Positions 50,601 to 63,838 of a DNA stretch of 64,000 bases are shown here, piece after piece; position 1 is the first letter of the stretch; every line of letters starts with the position of its first letter. The notes beneath the pieces were generated by a model, which saw nothing but the letters and a program-made list of their open reading frames with translations, was not told the DNA's origin and searched no databases. The DNA is taken from assembly GCA_013397865.1 (NCBI GenBank), contig VZTI01001048.1:4742634-4806633 (forward strand), in the 5' to 3' direction. This DNA comes from Struthidea cinerea (Eukaryota; Chordata; Aves; Passeriformes; Corcoracidae). A program made the position numbers and the translations under genes.

Positions 50601-53034
50601 GCAGATAGGAGCACTGCCAGCGTGGCTGTGGGCAGCTTGGTTGCATGTTACCAAAACCCCTGGCAGGAGGGAGGTAATGAGCTCTCTCCACCCCTTTCTC
50701 AGCCCCCATGTAGCCAGCAGTCACTGTGGATGGCCCGGCTATGCATTCTGAGGCTGCACAAAATTTCTTAGCAATGATAATGTTTTTCCTCAAGCAGTAT
50801 ATGTTTTTCATGCAGGAAGATAATTTTCCTTGACGTTTTTAAATATATGGCCCAGTGAGGAGCTGAGGATGACAAGTTAGCCTGCTTGTATTGGCAAGGG
50901 ACTCTTTCATTCTTGCTACTTTAATTGAGTTCTTTTATCTGCTTTTATTTAGTTCAAAAAGTAGTCTGCAAAGTAAGCACAGGTATGCATGGAAATGGAT
51001 AAAAGAGAAAGTGGGTGCATGTTTCAAATGAGGCCTCTTAAAGGAAACCTGTGTCCTTTGGATATCTTGAACAGGTTGCCCCTGGCTGGCTGAGAAGCCA
51101 GCCCCTTCTCGTTTGCTGCATCTGCAATGGAGAGATGCACAGGGACCGAAGCATCCCAAATGCTGTGAAGCAAGAGCTGTGCCGGGTGCTGGCCATGACA
51201 GCCCCTGTGTGCAGCAGGAGCTGCCTTTGGGAGCTGGAGCCTGCCCAGATCCCCCTGCACCAGCTCAGGCCTCACACAGCCCTTCTGGGGCAGCAGGGGT
51301 GCCGGAGCTCCAGCTCCCCTTCTCCTCCTGCTTCGGATTTCTGTTTGCAAGGGTAATCCATTGCCATGGTACAGCAGAGGGAGGATTGTGGGGGTCTACA
51401 TAGGGCAGGTTTGTTTCTCAGCATACAGAAATCTAAGTAAATAATAAATGGGTTTTATGAAAAAAAAAAAAAAAAAGAGGACAGAGGGGTTTCAGTGGAA
51501 AGGGTTCCTTCCCAGGCTGGAGCCTGCTGAGTGCTACGAGAGCAGCTGTGCCTGCAGGAAGGAGGATCCCTGTTGCTATAAGCAGGTCCCAGCATTCAGG
51601 GGGTTGTAGACAAAACCCAGTATATGAAGCTCAATTCAGAACTGCAGTGAGGGTAGCTTGGGGACTACAACAGATATGTGCTTGTTATAAAGTGGCCTTT
51701 AATAAAGCCTTAGAGAGCTGGATGGAGGATGTGCTGGGGATGTCCTGTCTCAGATGGACAAGGGCATAGATTATTTCTGGCTAGGATGCTGCTGAAGGGC
51801 ACATGTTGCCTTCCTGTGGGCTGTTGAGGGACAAAACCATTGGCCATATCAACAGCCTTGGCAGATTCAGAGCCATTGAGATCTTCAGACTGCAAATGTA
51901 AGCAGTGAAAAAGAGATGCACTGAGACTGTGGGGTTTTTTCCTGATTTCTTCCCCTATCCCTTCGCAGACAATTGGGTAAGTACTCTTCATATAAGGATG
52001 GCTGTACAGAGCCAGCCTGATGGTCCCATTGTGCTGTTTCCCCAGAATGTTTTCCTAGTGGCAACAAACTTATTCCGAGCACTTTGTGATGCTTTTTATT
52101 CAAATTATTCAGACAATCTTCTTCCATAAAATTCCATTTTGAAGTGCAGTTAGCTTTTGCTGTGGTGGGGACCCAGAGTTCAGCTACACGTTGGGGAAAG
52201 CATCACCTTTTGTTCACTTCAGTTTTGTCGCCTGCTTTCATTTGATACTCTCTGGTTGTTCTGGTGAAGGAGACAGTGAGCGATTGCCCCTTTTCCACCT
52301 TCTCCATCCCCTCATGCCCAAGCAGACTTCTTTTGCTGCTCCCTCCACTGTCTCTAAATCCCTATTTGCAATCCTCTTATTGATACCTCATGTACCTTGA
52401 CCCAGAGTAAGAGACAGGGATGTGGTGAGGCACGGCTGGTAGGAGAGTGAGGGGGTCAGCTATCTCCTCCATCACTTGTGCCAGTGGTCACGTTGGTGTG
52501 TCTGTCCTGGCTCCTGAGCAGGAGGTGAGGGATAGGACTTGTCCCAGTGTGAAGACCTGGCAGACAGAAAGATGGTGTCTGGCCATGTAGGGGAAAAACA
52601 ATTAAGACTTCAATGTTTATTAAGAAAAAAGCAACCAGCAGTGCATTTCAAGCACTCATCACACAGCGTAATTTTGCTGTTGGAAGTAGTGGGATTAAAC
52701 AAGTCTTTCTAATGTTGATTTCTTTGAATTCGCGGCATATAATTTAAAAAAAAATTCAATTAAAAATGAAGGAAGTGTGTATACAAACATTGTCAAGAAT
52801 TCCAATCTTTCATTTTTTAAAAACAAGCCCTAGAAAAAATCCCCACAGAAGTTCTGTAGTGCATATTTGAATGCTTTTGTTGTAGCCTCATTAAACTTGG
52901 CTTGTCTGCAGATACAGCTGGCATGTTATTAACTGTGCTCCAGGCTTGGGGAAGCCAGAAAGCAGCCTCCACCCCCTGGTGCCGGCTGGCTTTAGGGAAA
53001 CGTGCCAGCATGGGTTGGTCCTCTTCAGCTGGCT
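50601..53034. other. Intron between two CpG-rich regions
   Basis: No exon is recognised. A 17-base A-run lies at 51460-51476, preceded by ataataaatggg, so it resembles a poly(A) tail but has no recognisable retrocopy upstream. Confidence 0.5.
51460..51476. repeat. A-run
   Basis: Seventeen consecutive A, low complexity. Confidence 0.9.
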
Positions 53035-53275
53035 GGCTTTGGGAGCGCTCGCTGGAGCATCTCCGCGTGGCCCCTGGGTGCGGGAGCCCGGGCTCCTGCC
53101 TCGAGTGCCGGCCAGCGGGAGGGCGGCGCGGGCTCCTGGGGACCGGCCGGCAGCACGCACCCCTGTCCCGTGGGAGCAGCCGGGACCCGCCCAGGTACGC
53201 GTCCTCCTGGGGACAGCCTCAGCTGGGCGCCTGTGTGGTCCGTGGGCGCCTCACGCCTTTCTTTGCCGTAGGCTG
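53035..53275. promoter_or_regulatory. Small intragenic CpG island with donor-like site
   Basis: About 24 CG dinucleotides lie in roughly 220 bp (gggcggcgcgggctcc, ggaccggccggcagc, acccgcccag). A strong donor-like site, CCAG|gtacgc (GT at 53195-53196), follows the densest part on the + strand. This arrangement fits an alternative first exon spliced into the downstream ZNF423 exons. No TATA box or initiator can be assigned, and the idea is inference. Confidence 0.42.
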
Positions 53276-56200
53276 GCAAGAAGCAAACTGGGGATCATCT
53301 GCCAAGCAGTTCCTCTGTTCTCAACAAACTGCGTATTGGACTGAACCTCTCAAATAAACTAAATAAGGGAAACATTTTCCCTGCACCTGCTGGAGACGCA
53401 GTTGCTCTCCAAGCTGAGCTTGCATATCAGAGGACCTCCATCAGAGGTCTAAGCAGCTTCTGACTTTCTTCAAAGCTTTGGCAACAAGTATGTATGTTTT
53501 GAATGCTGTTTCATTTAAGTAATTTAATAGGTGTTTTTAATAGTAAGGTGAATTTCATAATTTCATATTCAATTTAAAATTGTTGTAAATAACTCAGTAG
53601 AAATTAAGTTAAATTACATGTATTAAATACAGGTAATATTATTCCAACCTCTTGCTTATTACAAGCAGTTTTCATTGTCTTCACTAATGAAAAATTGATT
53701 TGGCATTTTCAAGGCACTTGGTCTGTTCACACTGAATACTTTGTAGGGCATTCGAGCACCTTGTAATCTTTAAACATTCTGACTAGCAACCCCTTCCTGA
53801 CACAAGGAATTGTTATTTTTATCATCATGGAATTAAAAAGCTGACATTCTAATTTGGCTTAAGTTTTGACTGCTACTGGACTACTTCCTTCCTCCCTTCC
53901 ATCTCCTGCCTTATGCTGGTAAAAGGTTTGTGTTGTCTTTGGGAGCTGACATTGCTGACAATTAAAGGGATTGATTTTTAGTTGGTGCAGCTCCCAGATC
54001 TGGTGCCCTAAGGAGCTGTACAAGCCTTATGTCAACATGAGGGGAACGAGAGGTCAGCGTTTGGGGGAGAATCAAGACCTTCCCCATTAATAGCCTGAGT
54101 TATTTTGGATGAAAATTACTGTGGCTGCACTGATTTGCCTAATGGCATGCATGAAATTGGTGGGAGAGCCAAGGTCTTTAATCCAGGTGGGTTTTGTTGC
54201 TGCTGACATCTGTAATGGTGGGGGTGAGCTTCCTCTTGAAAGCATCATTTTTTTGGAGTGTGGGTCCATCTCTTCCTTGAAAATCGTTCTCAGCCATAAT
54301 GGTGAAAGACTTTTTGGCTCCTCTTTTTGTTGCTACTCAATTACTGTTATGCTTGCTGAGGAGGACATAAGGAAAAGCTGAAGAAGCCCCTTGCTTTTCT
54401 CTTCTCCAGGGAATCTGTTACATTAAACATTTGAATAGATTTTTGAACATAATTCCCAGTCATTTCCTCTACAGTGAACTCAGTTCACTCATGCAGACTT
54501 TGTACTTAATGATATCTCTTAAAATAAATGAGATTTGATATAATTTATACTAAATGGTCATTTTAGAAATCTACATCTACTAATTATTCATTAGAAAATT
54601 TGGAAAGACAGAAGTAGAGTAAATTCCCTTTATAAACTCGCAGTCTACAGAAATATAAATACACACACCTGTGTTTATTTTCTTTGAGCAAAACCGAATA
54701 GAGGTAATTTACTGGACTCCGAGTGTAGTGTAAGCAGGTTTGAAGTACATTGTTCAATCTGCATCAATCAACCACAGCAACCAACCAAGCCAAAACCAGC
54801 CAAAAATTCATCATGCATCTAGGACAGTTATTTATGGTACTGCTTAGCTTGTGGTCTGTCTCTGCATCATTTGGGATTGTGCTTTTGTGTGTTCTGGCTT
54901 TGTGCTTGGGGTGGCCACTCTCTGCCCTTTCCTCTCCCTGTTGCCTGCGCATGTGACCCTGTGGTCCCTCCTCAAAAGGCCTTTTCCTTGCTTGCTCTTT
55001 TCTGGGCTGTGCCACTTTGCATCTTGTTCCCAACAGTCCTCTCCCCTAGGCTGTGGTGCCACTTGCCCTTTGCCAGCCCCGCATGTAACCGAGCCACTTC
55101 ACAGTTTATACATTAAAGTTACGCTTTGCTGTGTTACTGGTTTCTCCTTGACTCTCAGCTGCAGTTGGTGTCTTGTCCATTGTCCCAGAGCTGGCTCTTC
55201 CTTGGAGCTCCGTGCATGTGCAGAGCCTTCCTTGAACCATCCTGGGGGGTCTGGAGACTGCAGATCTCCTCGGGTTGCTGTGAGAAATCACGCTGCTCCG
55301 TGTGCTGCTTCGGAGGCAGACTCAGCTAGGTTCAGATGAACTAAAGACATGTGCTAGTCAAATCTTGGTTCACAAAACCTAGCAAATGATTTAATTTGCA
55401 TTCAGACTGCATCCAGATCCAACCTGGATAGCTGCTTGATGTCACCTTACAGCCCTTCACTACTCCTTCCTCTCTTACAGACACTTGTGGTTTGTTTTAC
55501 AAGAGCTGCTTCATGTAGGAATTGTATTCCAAGGTGTTTCAATGGTATCGAGGGTAACTGGGTTTGATTTGGACCAGGGCTTCTGATGCATATAAATAAA
55601 GCAGATAGTATTCCTTGCTTTTTATGGAGGATGAACTGTCATCTTTAGGAGGCAGTCATGATGGTGTTGCACTCTTCACACAAAATAAGACAAATTCAAC
55701 CCAATATTTAGAACAAAAGGAAATGAAAATGAGTAGGAAATTCTTGTCTCATAGCTTAAATGTGAGAATACTGAGTTTTATGTCTTCCAGAAAACTGGAA
55801 ATGGGAGGGAGGGAAGATGCTTTCTTTATAATTTAGGTATGCAAATATGTATCTATGATGTACAAAATGTCTCATTTTAGGTTAATCAGTTCAGTTTTGA
55901 AGACACAACTAGATAAAAATTGACTGTATTGAAGACAACATTATTACTTTGGGGAGAATCTTTCTCAAATACAAGAGAAATAAGGAGAGTCAATTCTTAC
56001 AGCAAGTTGGGGGACAGTGATTTTGTAAGTGGTATTGGAGTTGGGAAAAGTGCAGTCGGAGTTAGCAAAACTCCGTGTTTTTCCAGAGGCTGCCACAGTA
56101 ATTGGCTGTGCATGTCTGGATTGCCGAGTGACAGGCGGGAGGCTCAGCTCTTGGAGAGCTTGGCCTCTCCAAGCAGGGAGGAGAGGAAAGGAAGGGAGGA

Positions 56201-58654
56201 TGGGGAGAAAAAACAATTTGTGAACTTGCTCCTTTTGAGATAGCAACTGCTCTTCTCGTGTGCCCAGGATCATCGTGAACAGCCAGCAGCTGCATTCCAC
56301 TCTGCTTTGCTGTCAGTGAATGTCACTGCAGAAACCTCAGTAGTTTCAAGGAGCCACTATTTGTACACAGGGAATAGAGGAAACTCATGGAAATGTTGTA
56401 GTGTGTGGGCTGCTCTGAATTTTACTGTGAGGATGGAAGGTCTTCACAAATGTTTTAAATTAGGCTATCCTTGATAATTTTAGTGGTATGGACCCCAACC
56501 AAAATTTCAGGGAAAAAATAAAGTTGCTCTGTTAAAGCAGACATGAAAAAAAATGAAGGGCTTAACTTTTGTCCTGAGGGTGATAAAACAGCACCACACA
56601 GCTGAAAATCAATCTGACCTTCACCCACGTGATGCTGTTGTCTCAGTCTGTCTTTCATTTCCTTTGGTTGAGTGAAGGCCATGGCATTCAGTAGGGAGAA
56701 AAGCCAGAGGGAGGTGCAGAGAATCCTGTTTTCTCTGGAAAGGCTTCGGTGCTTGCATAAGTTCACTCTATAAAGTGAGTTACTGTAAAACTTTGAATTA
56801 TTTAATTAAATTAAATTTTTAAAAAAATCCTTTTTCTCTTAATAGCCAGCAATCACATTAAGGTAAAAAGATATGTGCTGTAAAAAAAAGATGTGTTTGT
56901 GATATAAAACATTCTGTTTTAATTAAACCTAGAATTAGTTGGTATTTTGAAATGAAGGCTTCATGCAGCAACAGGAAACCTGCACATTCATTTAAAACAC
57001 AGAAATTTGTACCCAAAGGGGAGAAAAAAGGCAATTATTTTTTCCAGAGATATTTGAACATTGTGTTGCGAGGTTTGCGCAAACAAAGAAAAGGTACCCA
57101 GATACCAAGATATTTACATAAATAAATCAACAATTAGGGCTTGTGTATAAGCAATATTACTGGTTTTCAAAACAGAGGTACAATTTCAATTAGTGAATTA
57201 CTCTTTTGCACATCTTGCAGAAGTGGTTCCCGCCTCATTTTCCTGAAGATAGAGAAGGAACTGAATGAATGGGTAAAATCTGTGCAGAATTTAATTCTAT
57301 TAAACAACAGAATTAAGAAAAGGGAAAACTACATGCATAAGCACATCTTGGTGTTCTTTTTGACATCTTGAAAGCAATTAAAAGTGCAATTCATAGCTCT
57401 TCATCCAATCCCCTGCTTCTTCCATCCTTGTTGAATTTAAATGCAACCCAGACCCAAGAAGTTCCCAGCTATTTCTCTTGGAAAACAGTAAGTTTTCCAC
57501 ACTGCTTTTGCAAAACTAAATTCTGCCTACCCTAAACTGCACTTTTTCTGATTTATCTCATTACATGCAGATACTGTCCTTTCATGTCAGTCATAAACTA
57601 CTCTGTTACTTTGTATTTTTGTGCTATAGATTCCGTGGCTACTGTAGCACTGAGAGAGGGACTTGTACCTGTTATTTTCTTTGTTCAATAATTGTTGCCT
57701 GTTTAGGAAGGTTTATAAGAAATGTCATCTTCTTGTTAAAAAGATAATGGCAGAGATTGGATGTGGCTGCAGAAATTAATCTCTGCTTCATAAAGGTTAA
57801 GAATTAAACAATTTGTTCATTAATCTTTTTGGAATAATGGAGATTAATTTACGACTGTAGCATTTTATTTAAGTGTGATTTGTCTGATGTACCGACCATC
57901 GCAGATGCTTTTACATGGTATTAAAACCCCCAAAATGGCAAATATAAAAGATGTTGGGACCTTTCCCTGGCAAGCTCCGCTACTCAGGTCTCCATGCGCT
58001 ATGCCAAAATGCTATTTGCATAAATATAGAATTTAATAAGTTATCATTCTGATTAACGTCATTAACTGCTTAACTACTGTAGAAATTGGCTTCCAAAGTT
58101 GCTTGTTGGTAGCTGTTGCTCTCCACGTTATTCCATTTGCTGTCTCACTGGGGATAATGGTATGCAAGGGAAAGCAAGAAGGTCAAGGATCTTTTTGTTT
58201 AGTCTCTTTGCACATTAAAAGTTCTATTATGTGTTTGTATTGCATGTGGTTTCCAGTCGGTTGGCTACAATGCTTTCAAGATCCATTGATGATGAGTTTG
58301 TGAGGCTAAATATATCTTGTGGATTATGACTACCAAGCTATCAGTTTGTGCAGCAGTCAGGGCCAATATTTAACAAGTGTTTCTCCGAACGAGGAATTTT
58401 GAAACCGAGTCAAATGATCTTACAAAAGGGGTTAACAGAAATGCTAATACAGAAGACGACAGCAAATGCTTGGCCTGTGCTGGCAGTGGGGGTGTTTGGG
58501 GCTCTGCTATGCTGTTTGTGGGGGAAGTGGCTCTTAGGTTGGGGGTTTTCTGGGGGTGGGGGAGGGCTGTAGTATTGTTGTGAATGACACAGCGGCCACA
58601 AAGCTGAATGGGTTGAAAAAAAAGTGGTGTCCTCTACAGCCATCCCTCTCTCTG
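53276..58654. other. ZNF423 intron, late part
   Basis: No exon is supportable. It is mostly AT-rich unique sequence. Around 57221-57371 an open stretch after a ttgcag reads SGSRLIFLKIEKELNEW, which looks protein-like but is discussed as rejected. Confidence 0.5.
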
Positions 58655-58805
58655 CCCCGGCAAGGCGTAGGTGCAGCGTGCGGTGGTGGCGGCAGCGCGG
58701 GGGCCCCGTGCGGGCTCACCCCACGGCTCCCGCTGCCCTGCTGTGTGTCCCCTGCAGGAGCGGAGCCTCCTCCGTCTGTCCCCCGCGGCTAGCAGGGCAG
58801 GCGGG
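58655..58805. promoter_or_regulatory. Small CpG-rich patch
   Basis: A cluster of CG dinucleotides (gtgcggtggtggcggcagcg, tcccccgcggctagc) lies in CpG-poor intron. An acceptor-like cctgcag|gagcgg sits inside it. It is too short for confident island status. Confidence 0.33.
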
Positions 58806-59320
58806 CTCTGCTGGGACCTCGCTGCTGCTTCTTGCCCGACATTTAAGGGAATGCAAAACCAGACTGCAGGATGCAGCCACGTCTTAAGGGCTGGCACAGC
58901 CGCCTTGCTTGTTTTCACTCTCTAGCTAGTAGACTGACCTTTTAAAAAAACAGTTTCAGCTGCTGTGAAACACTGACAATAGCTTTAATAGATTTCATTT
59001 TAGAATTAAATAGCTCTGGTTCCATTTCGATAATGTAAACTAGCAGCCATGAGCATGTTTTAGCTGATTGTTTCAGGCTGTGTACAAACTCAGGCAGACG
59101 TCACTGCCTCCTTGCCAGGCGTTAGCGCAAGATGCTCACTTTCTTTAAAAATCAAAGCAGAGATTTTATTTTTTTAAAGCAATTTGTGTTGTGACTGACT
59201 TCTTCTGAGTACCTTCACCCCTGTCAAGTGAATCCAGTGTGCTTGTTCCCAAGGGCAACCTGACATCTGGGAAATTCTGCCTCAGCCCCGACTGGTCCCC
59301 TTTGAAGCATCTTTGGTATT

Positions 59321-59350
59321 TTGAATTGAAATTGAATTGAATTGAATTGA
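59321..59350. repeat. TTGAA pentanucleotide repeat
   Basis: Five to six ttgaa units with one extra A, a short microsatellite. Confidence 0.9.
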
Positions 59351-60572
59351 TCACACATCATCCTTTGCATTATTCTGTTCTGCCCCAGTATACCCCTGCT
59401 TTTGTAAATTTCAGTTTAAATTCTGCTCTTGGGCTGTTTCAGGAGTGTTGCAGTTGTCTGTAAGCTGTCTTGCTTTTTGCTGCAGGGCTGATAAGCTCAA
59501 AAACATCTGCAGGCAGGGTCAGTCCAGCTTGCTATTCTTCAGAGAATATTTACAAAGTTTCATAAGGCTTGGACCCATACCCACACCCATCCTAGATGCA
59601 GTGTCTACAGATTTATCCCCAGAGCCTCTTACAGGCATTGCTTGTATTACTATCTAGAGCTATCCCACTGCAGAAATCCTCAGGAGAGAGAAATGGACAA
59701 GAGTACTTAGAAACATCTGTTAAAAATTCAGACAAACACTCCAGTGTCACTAGAAGCAGTTGGGACGGGACGAATGAAATTTACCATGTAGTGCTACAGC
59801 AAAAAAGGGGACATTTCTTTTGTTCCTTCACTTTTCCTTAAAAATGGATAGTTTAGTCAGTAGATACAGAAAAATGCCTCTGCAGAGCACGCTTGGGGTG
59901 TATAGCTGCTTGTAACCAATGTCACAAACTGACTCCGGAGCCAAGCCTTGCAGTCTTGTGGGAGCGCTGTTTCCCGAGTGCTCACATTTGATTCATCACA
60001 TGCTTTCTACTTGTTTCAAGAAACCCTGCATTAATTGTGCAGACCTAGAAAGTGGTGACATTAGGAAATAAATTGACTTCAACATGACTTTTCCATTGCT
60101 TAGGCAAAAGGGAAGAAAAAGTTTCTGCGACAAATCTAATGGATGAGCTCTCCAACTGGTTGCTGTTTTGTGTGTGGCTACATTCTGGATTCAGAGAGTA
60201 CTTGATAAATATTGTCATTTGTCCTTGATGATGTGTCATGAAGTTACAGGCAATTTGGCAGAGAAAATAAGTTTTCTTGAGTATGAGGCCAGACTTGCGA
60301 TGATGTGTTTCTCCATTGAAGTCCAGCTCAGCCCTCCACCCGACCCCATTCCCCACAGAGCACTCTCATCCCCCCTTCCCACCCTCTGCCTACCAGCAGG
60401 ACAAGAAGCACAATGAGCTGTGCTGTTCGGCCAGGTGACACACGTGTGCTGATTGCCTGGGACAGGCCCAAGAGCAGGGATAAGTGCTGACTCTGCTCTT
60501 AGCCTTTCTCTCAGCAGAGACATGAACTGGGGTCTCTGCCCTGCCCAATCAAAGGCAGGTTTGCCGATCTTA

Positions 60573-60612
60573 GAGAAACTCAATTTCTATCTGAGAAACT
60601 CAATTTCTCTCA
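60573..60612. repeat. Tandem duplication of a 20-bp unit
   Basis: Two adjacent copies share gagaaactcaatttct with a 20-base period. The near identity suggests recent slippage duplication. Confidence 0.85.
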
Positions 60613-63600
60613 TAGCCCTGTATCCCCAGTACGGTGTGATTCAAAAGTTAATAGGAAGGGACCAACAGTTAAGACATATGACAGGCAATATGATGACATA
60701 AACCTTGTTTTCTTAGGATGCCAGGCTGAAAAAATGAACACAAAGCTCCTGAGAATAACTGAGTCACTTCAGATTGAGTCTTGATGGACAATGTTGGCTT
60801 TGTTATCACTCTGCAGGTAGCGAGGGGATAGGGTTAGGGAGAATTTCCAGAAAAGTAGGGGAGTTGTTATTAGAAGGGTAAAGCTTCCACTGCCACGCAT
60901 CCTCTGTAGTGGACCCTGCATTACCCTGGTCCCTCCTCCTTTTAGGAGCCTTTTGAGGAAAAGTCTTCTGTGACAGGAACATCTCTCAGGTCTTTTAATC
61001 TGTGAGCTGCCAGGTGAAAGAATGGGGCTAGGGAACAAAAGGCACTCAGATACTGCAGACAAGCTTTTGTAGGATCTGCCACGTCAGCTGTCTCTTATAA
61101 GGTCTGCTGTATTTTCTGTTGATGGTGCTCTTCCCCCGAGGATTTTCCCACACCTGGGAATGCCTGCCATAAGCTGCACTGATATTTTCCTCAATGCCTT
61201 TCATTTCTGTGTACAGATGGAGCTGGGATATCACACACTGTCCTTGTCCTTATTCTGTTCTGCTCCTTGGCAGTCACAGCTTTCCTGGCTGGAAGCTTTC
61301 ATCCCACCTCCCTCTCAGCCCTTTTCAGGAGGGGCTTTGCAATTATTTATAAGCTAGCTTGTCCTGTTTTCTGACATTTTCAGTGTAGTCTGTGGAAGAG
61401 TAAAGCTAAGTATGTGTTCTCTGGTTTTACAGGGAACAGAAAACTTAAAGTAAATGTTGGTAGTCTGTGTTAGCAAGATATTCTTCATTTTTTAGGGTGC
61501 AGGGGTCCCTCCCTTTAAATTGAAGGTCTTCTGGGTGGAAAATGTTCTAGTGGCCTGTAACTACCTCTTGCCTTTAAAGTGTTTGGAGATGCTGGAGGGG
61601 CAGGCAGCTCACTTGCCCACTTGTCGAGGGGAGGCTGGCTGTCCTGCTTATCCTGTATTCCTACTCACCATCCCCAAGCGGGTTTTCTCTCTCCTTGCTC
61701 TTGTCACTTGTCAGAATAAGACATCCTGTGATTTACCTCATTCGCCTTCCACTTGTGTTCCGAGGCTCGAGATTTTCCAAAATACAAGTGGCAAAACTAT
61801 GATTTGGGCCTCAGCACCTCTGGAGGCATCTGTAGAATTTTTTGTCTGAGAAAAATTTCTATTTAAGCTGAAGAGAGCAGCATTTTCTTGCAGCTGCTGC
61901 AAGTATATGGGAGGAGCGACTAACTTTTCTTCTGAAAGCAGTAAAGTGGACAGGCTTGTCTGCTGCCCAGTGCTACAGATTGTACAATATACTTACTAAT
62001 TCACCTCCTCCTCCACCACATTGCTGTTTTGGTTGCCTACATGCATATGTGAGAGAGAATTATCGGTCTCCCAGCTACCTTCTTTTCCAAAGGTAATTAA
62101 AATACAGAGTCTCTTCTAAAGAGAGATGCATACCTCCTCCAACCTTATAAATACAGAAATAGATTTTTTTTTTGCTTTTGACCAGCCTTAGATAAAAACT
62201 GATGGTTGCAGCTGAATCTCACTTTGAGTTTTTCATTAAAACTGTTCAAAGCAAACTACAGGGTGGAGAATCTCCTGTGAGCCAAAACTAACCTCCATGT
62301 TCCTGCCAATGAATCTGTAGTGCCAAATTTCACACAGCCGTGTTCTCTAGCACCTCCTTTGAACACGAGTGTGGTTCTAGAGGCCGTTTTGAAGCTTCCA
62401 CTTGAAACACTCTCTGTGAGCTAGTGGAGCATTTTCTGGCACTTAAGGTTCTGTATCTGGTAGCTGTCTGTGCTATAGAGGGCAGTGAGTCATGGCTTGC
62501 TAAAGGAGAAAAAAGGATTTCTTAGAAAACCTTTTCTGAAAAGCTGAGGTGGTTTTTCAGCTGGAAATGCTGGTGGTGTCTGTGGTAGAATTGGTGTGGC
62601 AAGTTACCTCTGCAGTGTTTCTAAGAATTACCAGATAGTGCAGTGGCTCATCTGAATACCCTTTTTGTATGATTTTTGCAGCCAGTGACTGTCTCCTAGT
62701 ATAGCATATTTTTTTCATGTTTTTTGCTATTTGGACTGCTGGATATGGGGATTTGTATCTTGCTATACTTTTATTCTTAATGACATACTTGAATTACAAA
62801 AGTGCAAAACCCCTCACCTCCTGCTGGAATCTTGAGGAATTATGGGTGTTCATCATCCCAAACAGTCAAGCAATTGTGCTGCAGACCTCACTGTGAGCTG
62901 GTTCCTTTCTGTAGTTTACCAGATCATTAATGTTTCAGTTGGCTGGCTCTGAATTCATGACAGCAGTATATGTTAACAGAACTGAGTGTGCTGCTCCAGT
63001 CTCCCAGCCAGCCTGTGATGCTGGCATTTGGGATACAGGAGCAGTGCAGTCTGAGATGGCCCTGCAGGGTGTGGATGTGTGTCTGAGCCAGCAGGTAATG
63101 GCACAGTGAGGGTGCTGCCTTGTGCTCCTTGCTCAGGCAGGTCCCCAGGTCACCATCCGGGATCCCTGCAGCAGGGCTGAACAGTCTGTGTTGGTTCCTT
63201 GGCTGCTGGGACTTCACTTCAATCACAAACTAAATTGCAGCTGTTTTAGACATGGGCAAAACTCATCAAAGATGCCCTTTGTGATGCAGCGGGGCTGTCC
63301 CTGTGTGGGACATGATCCTCCCTCTGTGCCCCAAGCTGGATCTGTGATAACACCTGGCATGGCTGCTGTTGCACTGCTGACACTTTGGTCATTCCTGGTT
63401 ACTTTACCATTTTTTGTGCAAAGTAAAAATATAATTTTGTAACAGCAAGAAAAAAAATTCAGAAAGGCTGTGATTTAATTCTTAAATTTCCCACCCTGCT
63501 TTAAGCTCCCCCCTGAGAAAGAAATGGTCACAGAAGGGGGAGGCAGTGAGGACAGATGCCATGAACCTTTGAGCTGGTATGGCAGCTGATGATGCACAGA

Positions 63601-63755
63601 CCTTGAGATGATGATGGAGACCTCAGTGTGCAGGGTGATGCTTCATGACAGTGTGGAATATTGAGTTATTTATTAGACAAAATACCTGATCCATGAGGTG
63701 GTGGATTGGCAGTGTTGCCCAAGCCAAAGGCCTCTGGAAGGTACTGCTGTAAGCA

Positions 63756-63838
63756 GTCAGTGACCCCGCACATGAGTCTGGGAACGCCTCTCGTGTGTAG
63801 CAAGCCTCAGTTTACCTGTTTATGGAAAAAGAGATTGG
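63756..63838 (+). mobile_element. Possible MIR/CORE-SINE-like relic
   Basis: The order agtcagtgacc, then gcaagcctcagttt, then acctgtttatgg recalls the MIR 3' half (gtgacc...cctcagtttcc...ctgtaaaatgg). It is highly diverged and from memory. Confidence 0.25.

Noticed and set aside
50257..50811. 184-codon open frame on the minus strand
   Set aside because: It lies over the CpG-rich region where stop codons are rare. All six frames are long here, and the protein shows no domain.
51420..51476. A-tailed stretch with ataataaatggg upstream, considered as a processed retrocopy
   Set aside because: No recognisable parent transcript upstream and no convincing flanking duplication.
54851..55339. 162-codon open frame on the plus strand with hydrophobic stretches
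   Set aside because: Cysteine- and leucine-rich low-information sequence, with overlapping open frames on the other strand and no family resemblance.
57221..57371. Protein-like stretch SGSRLIFLKIEKELNEW after a ttgcag, considered as an R3H-like exon
   Set aside because: It lacks the arginine and histidine pattern expected of an R3H domain. The tail quickly becomes lysine/isoleucine-rich AT sequence ending in a stop, and its phase does not help ZNF423.
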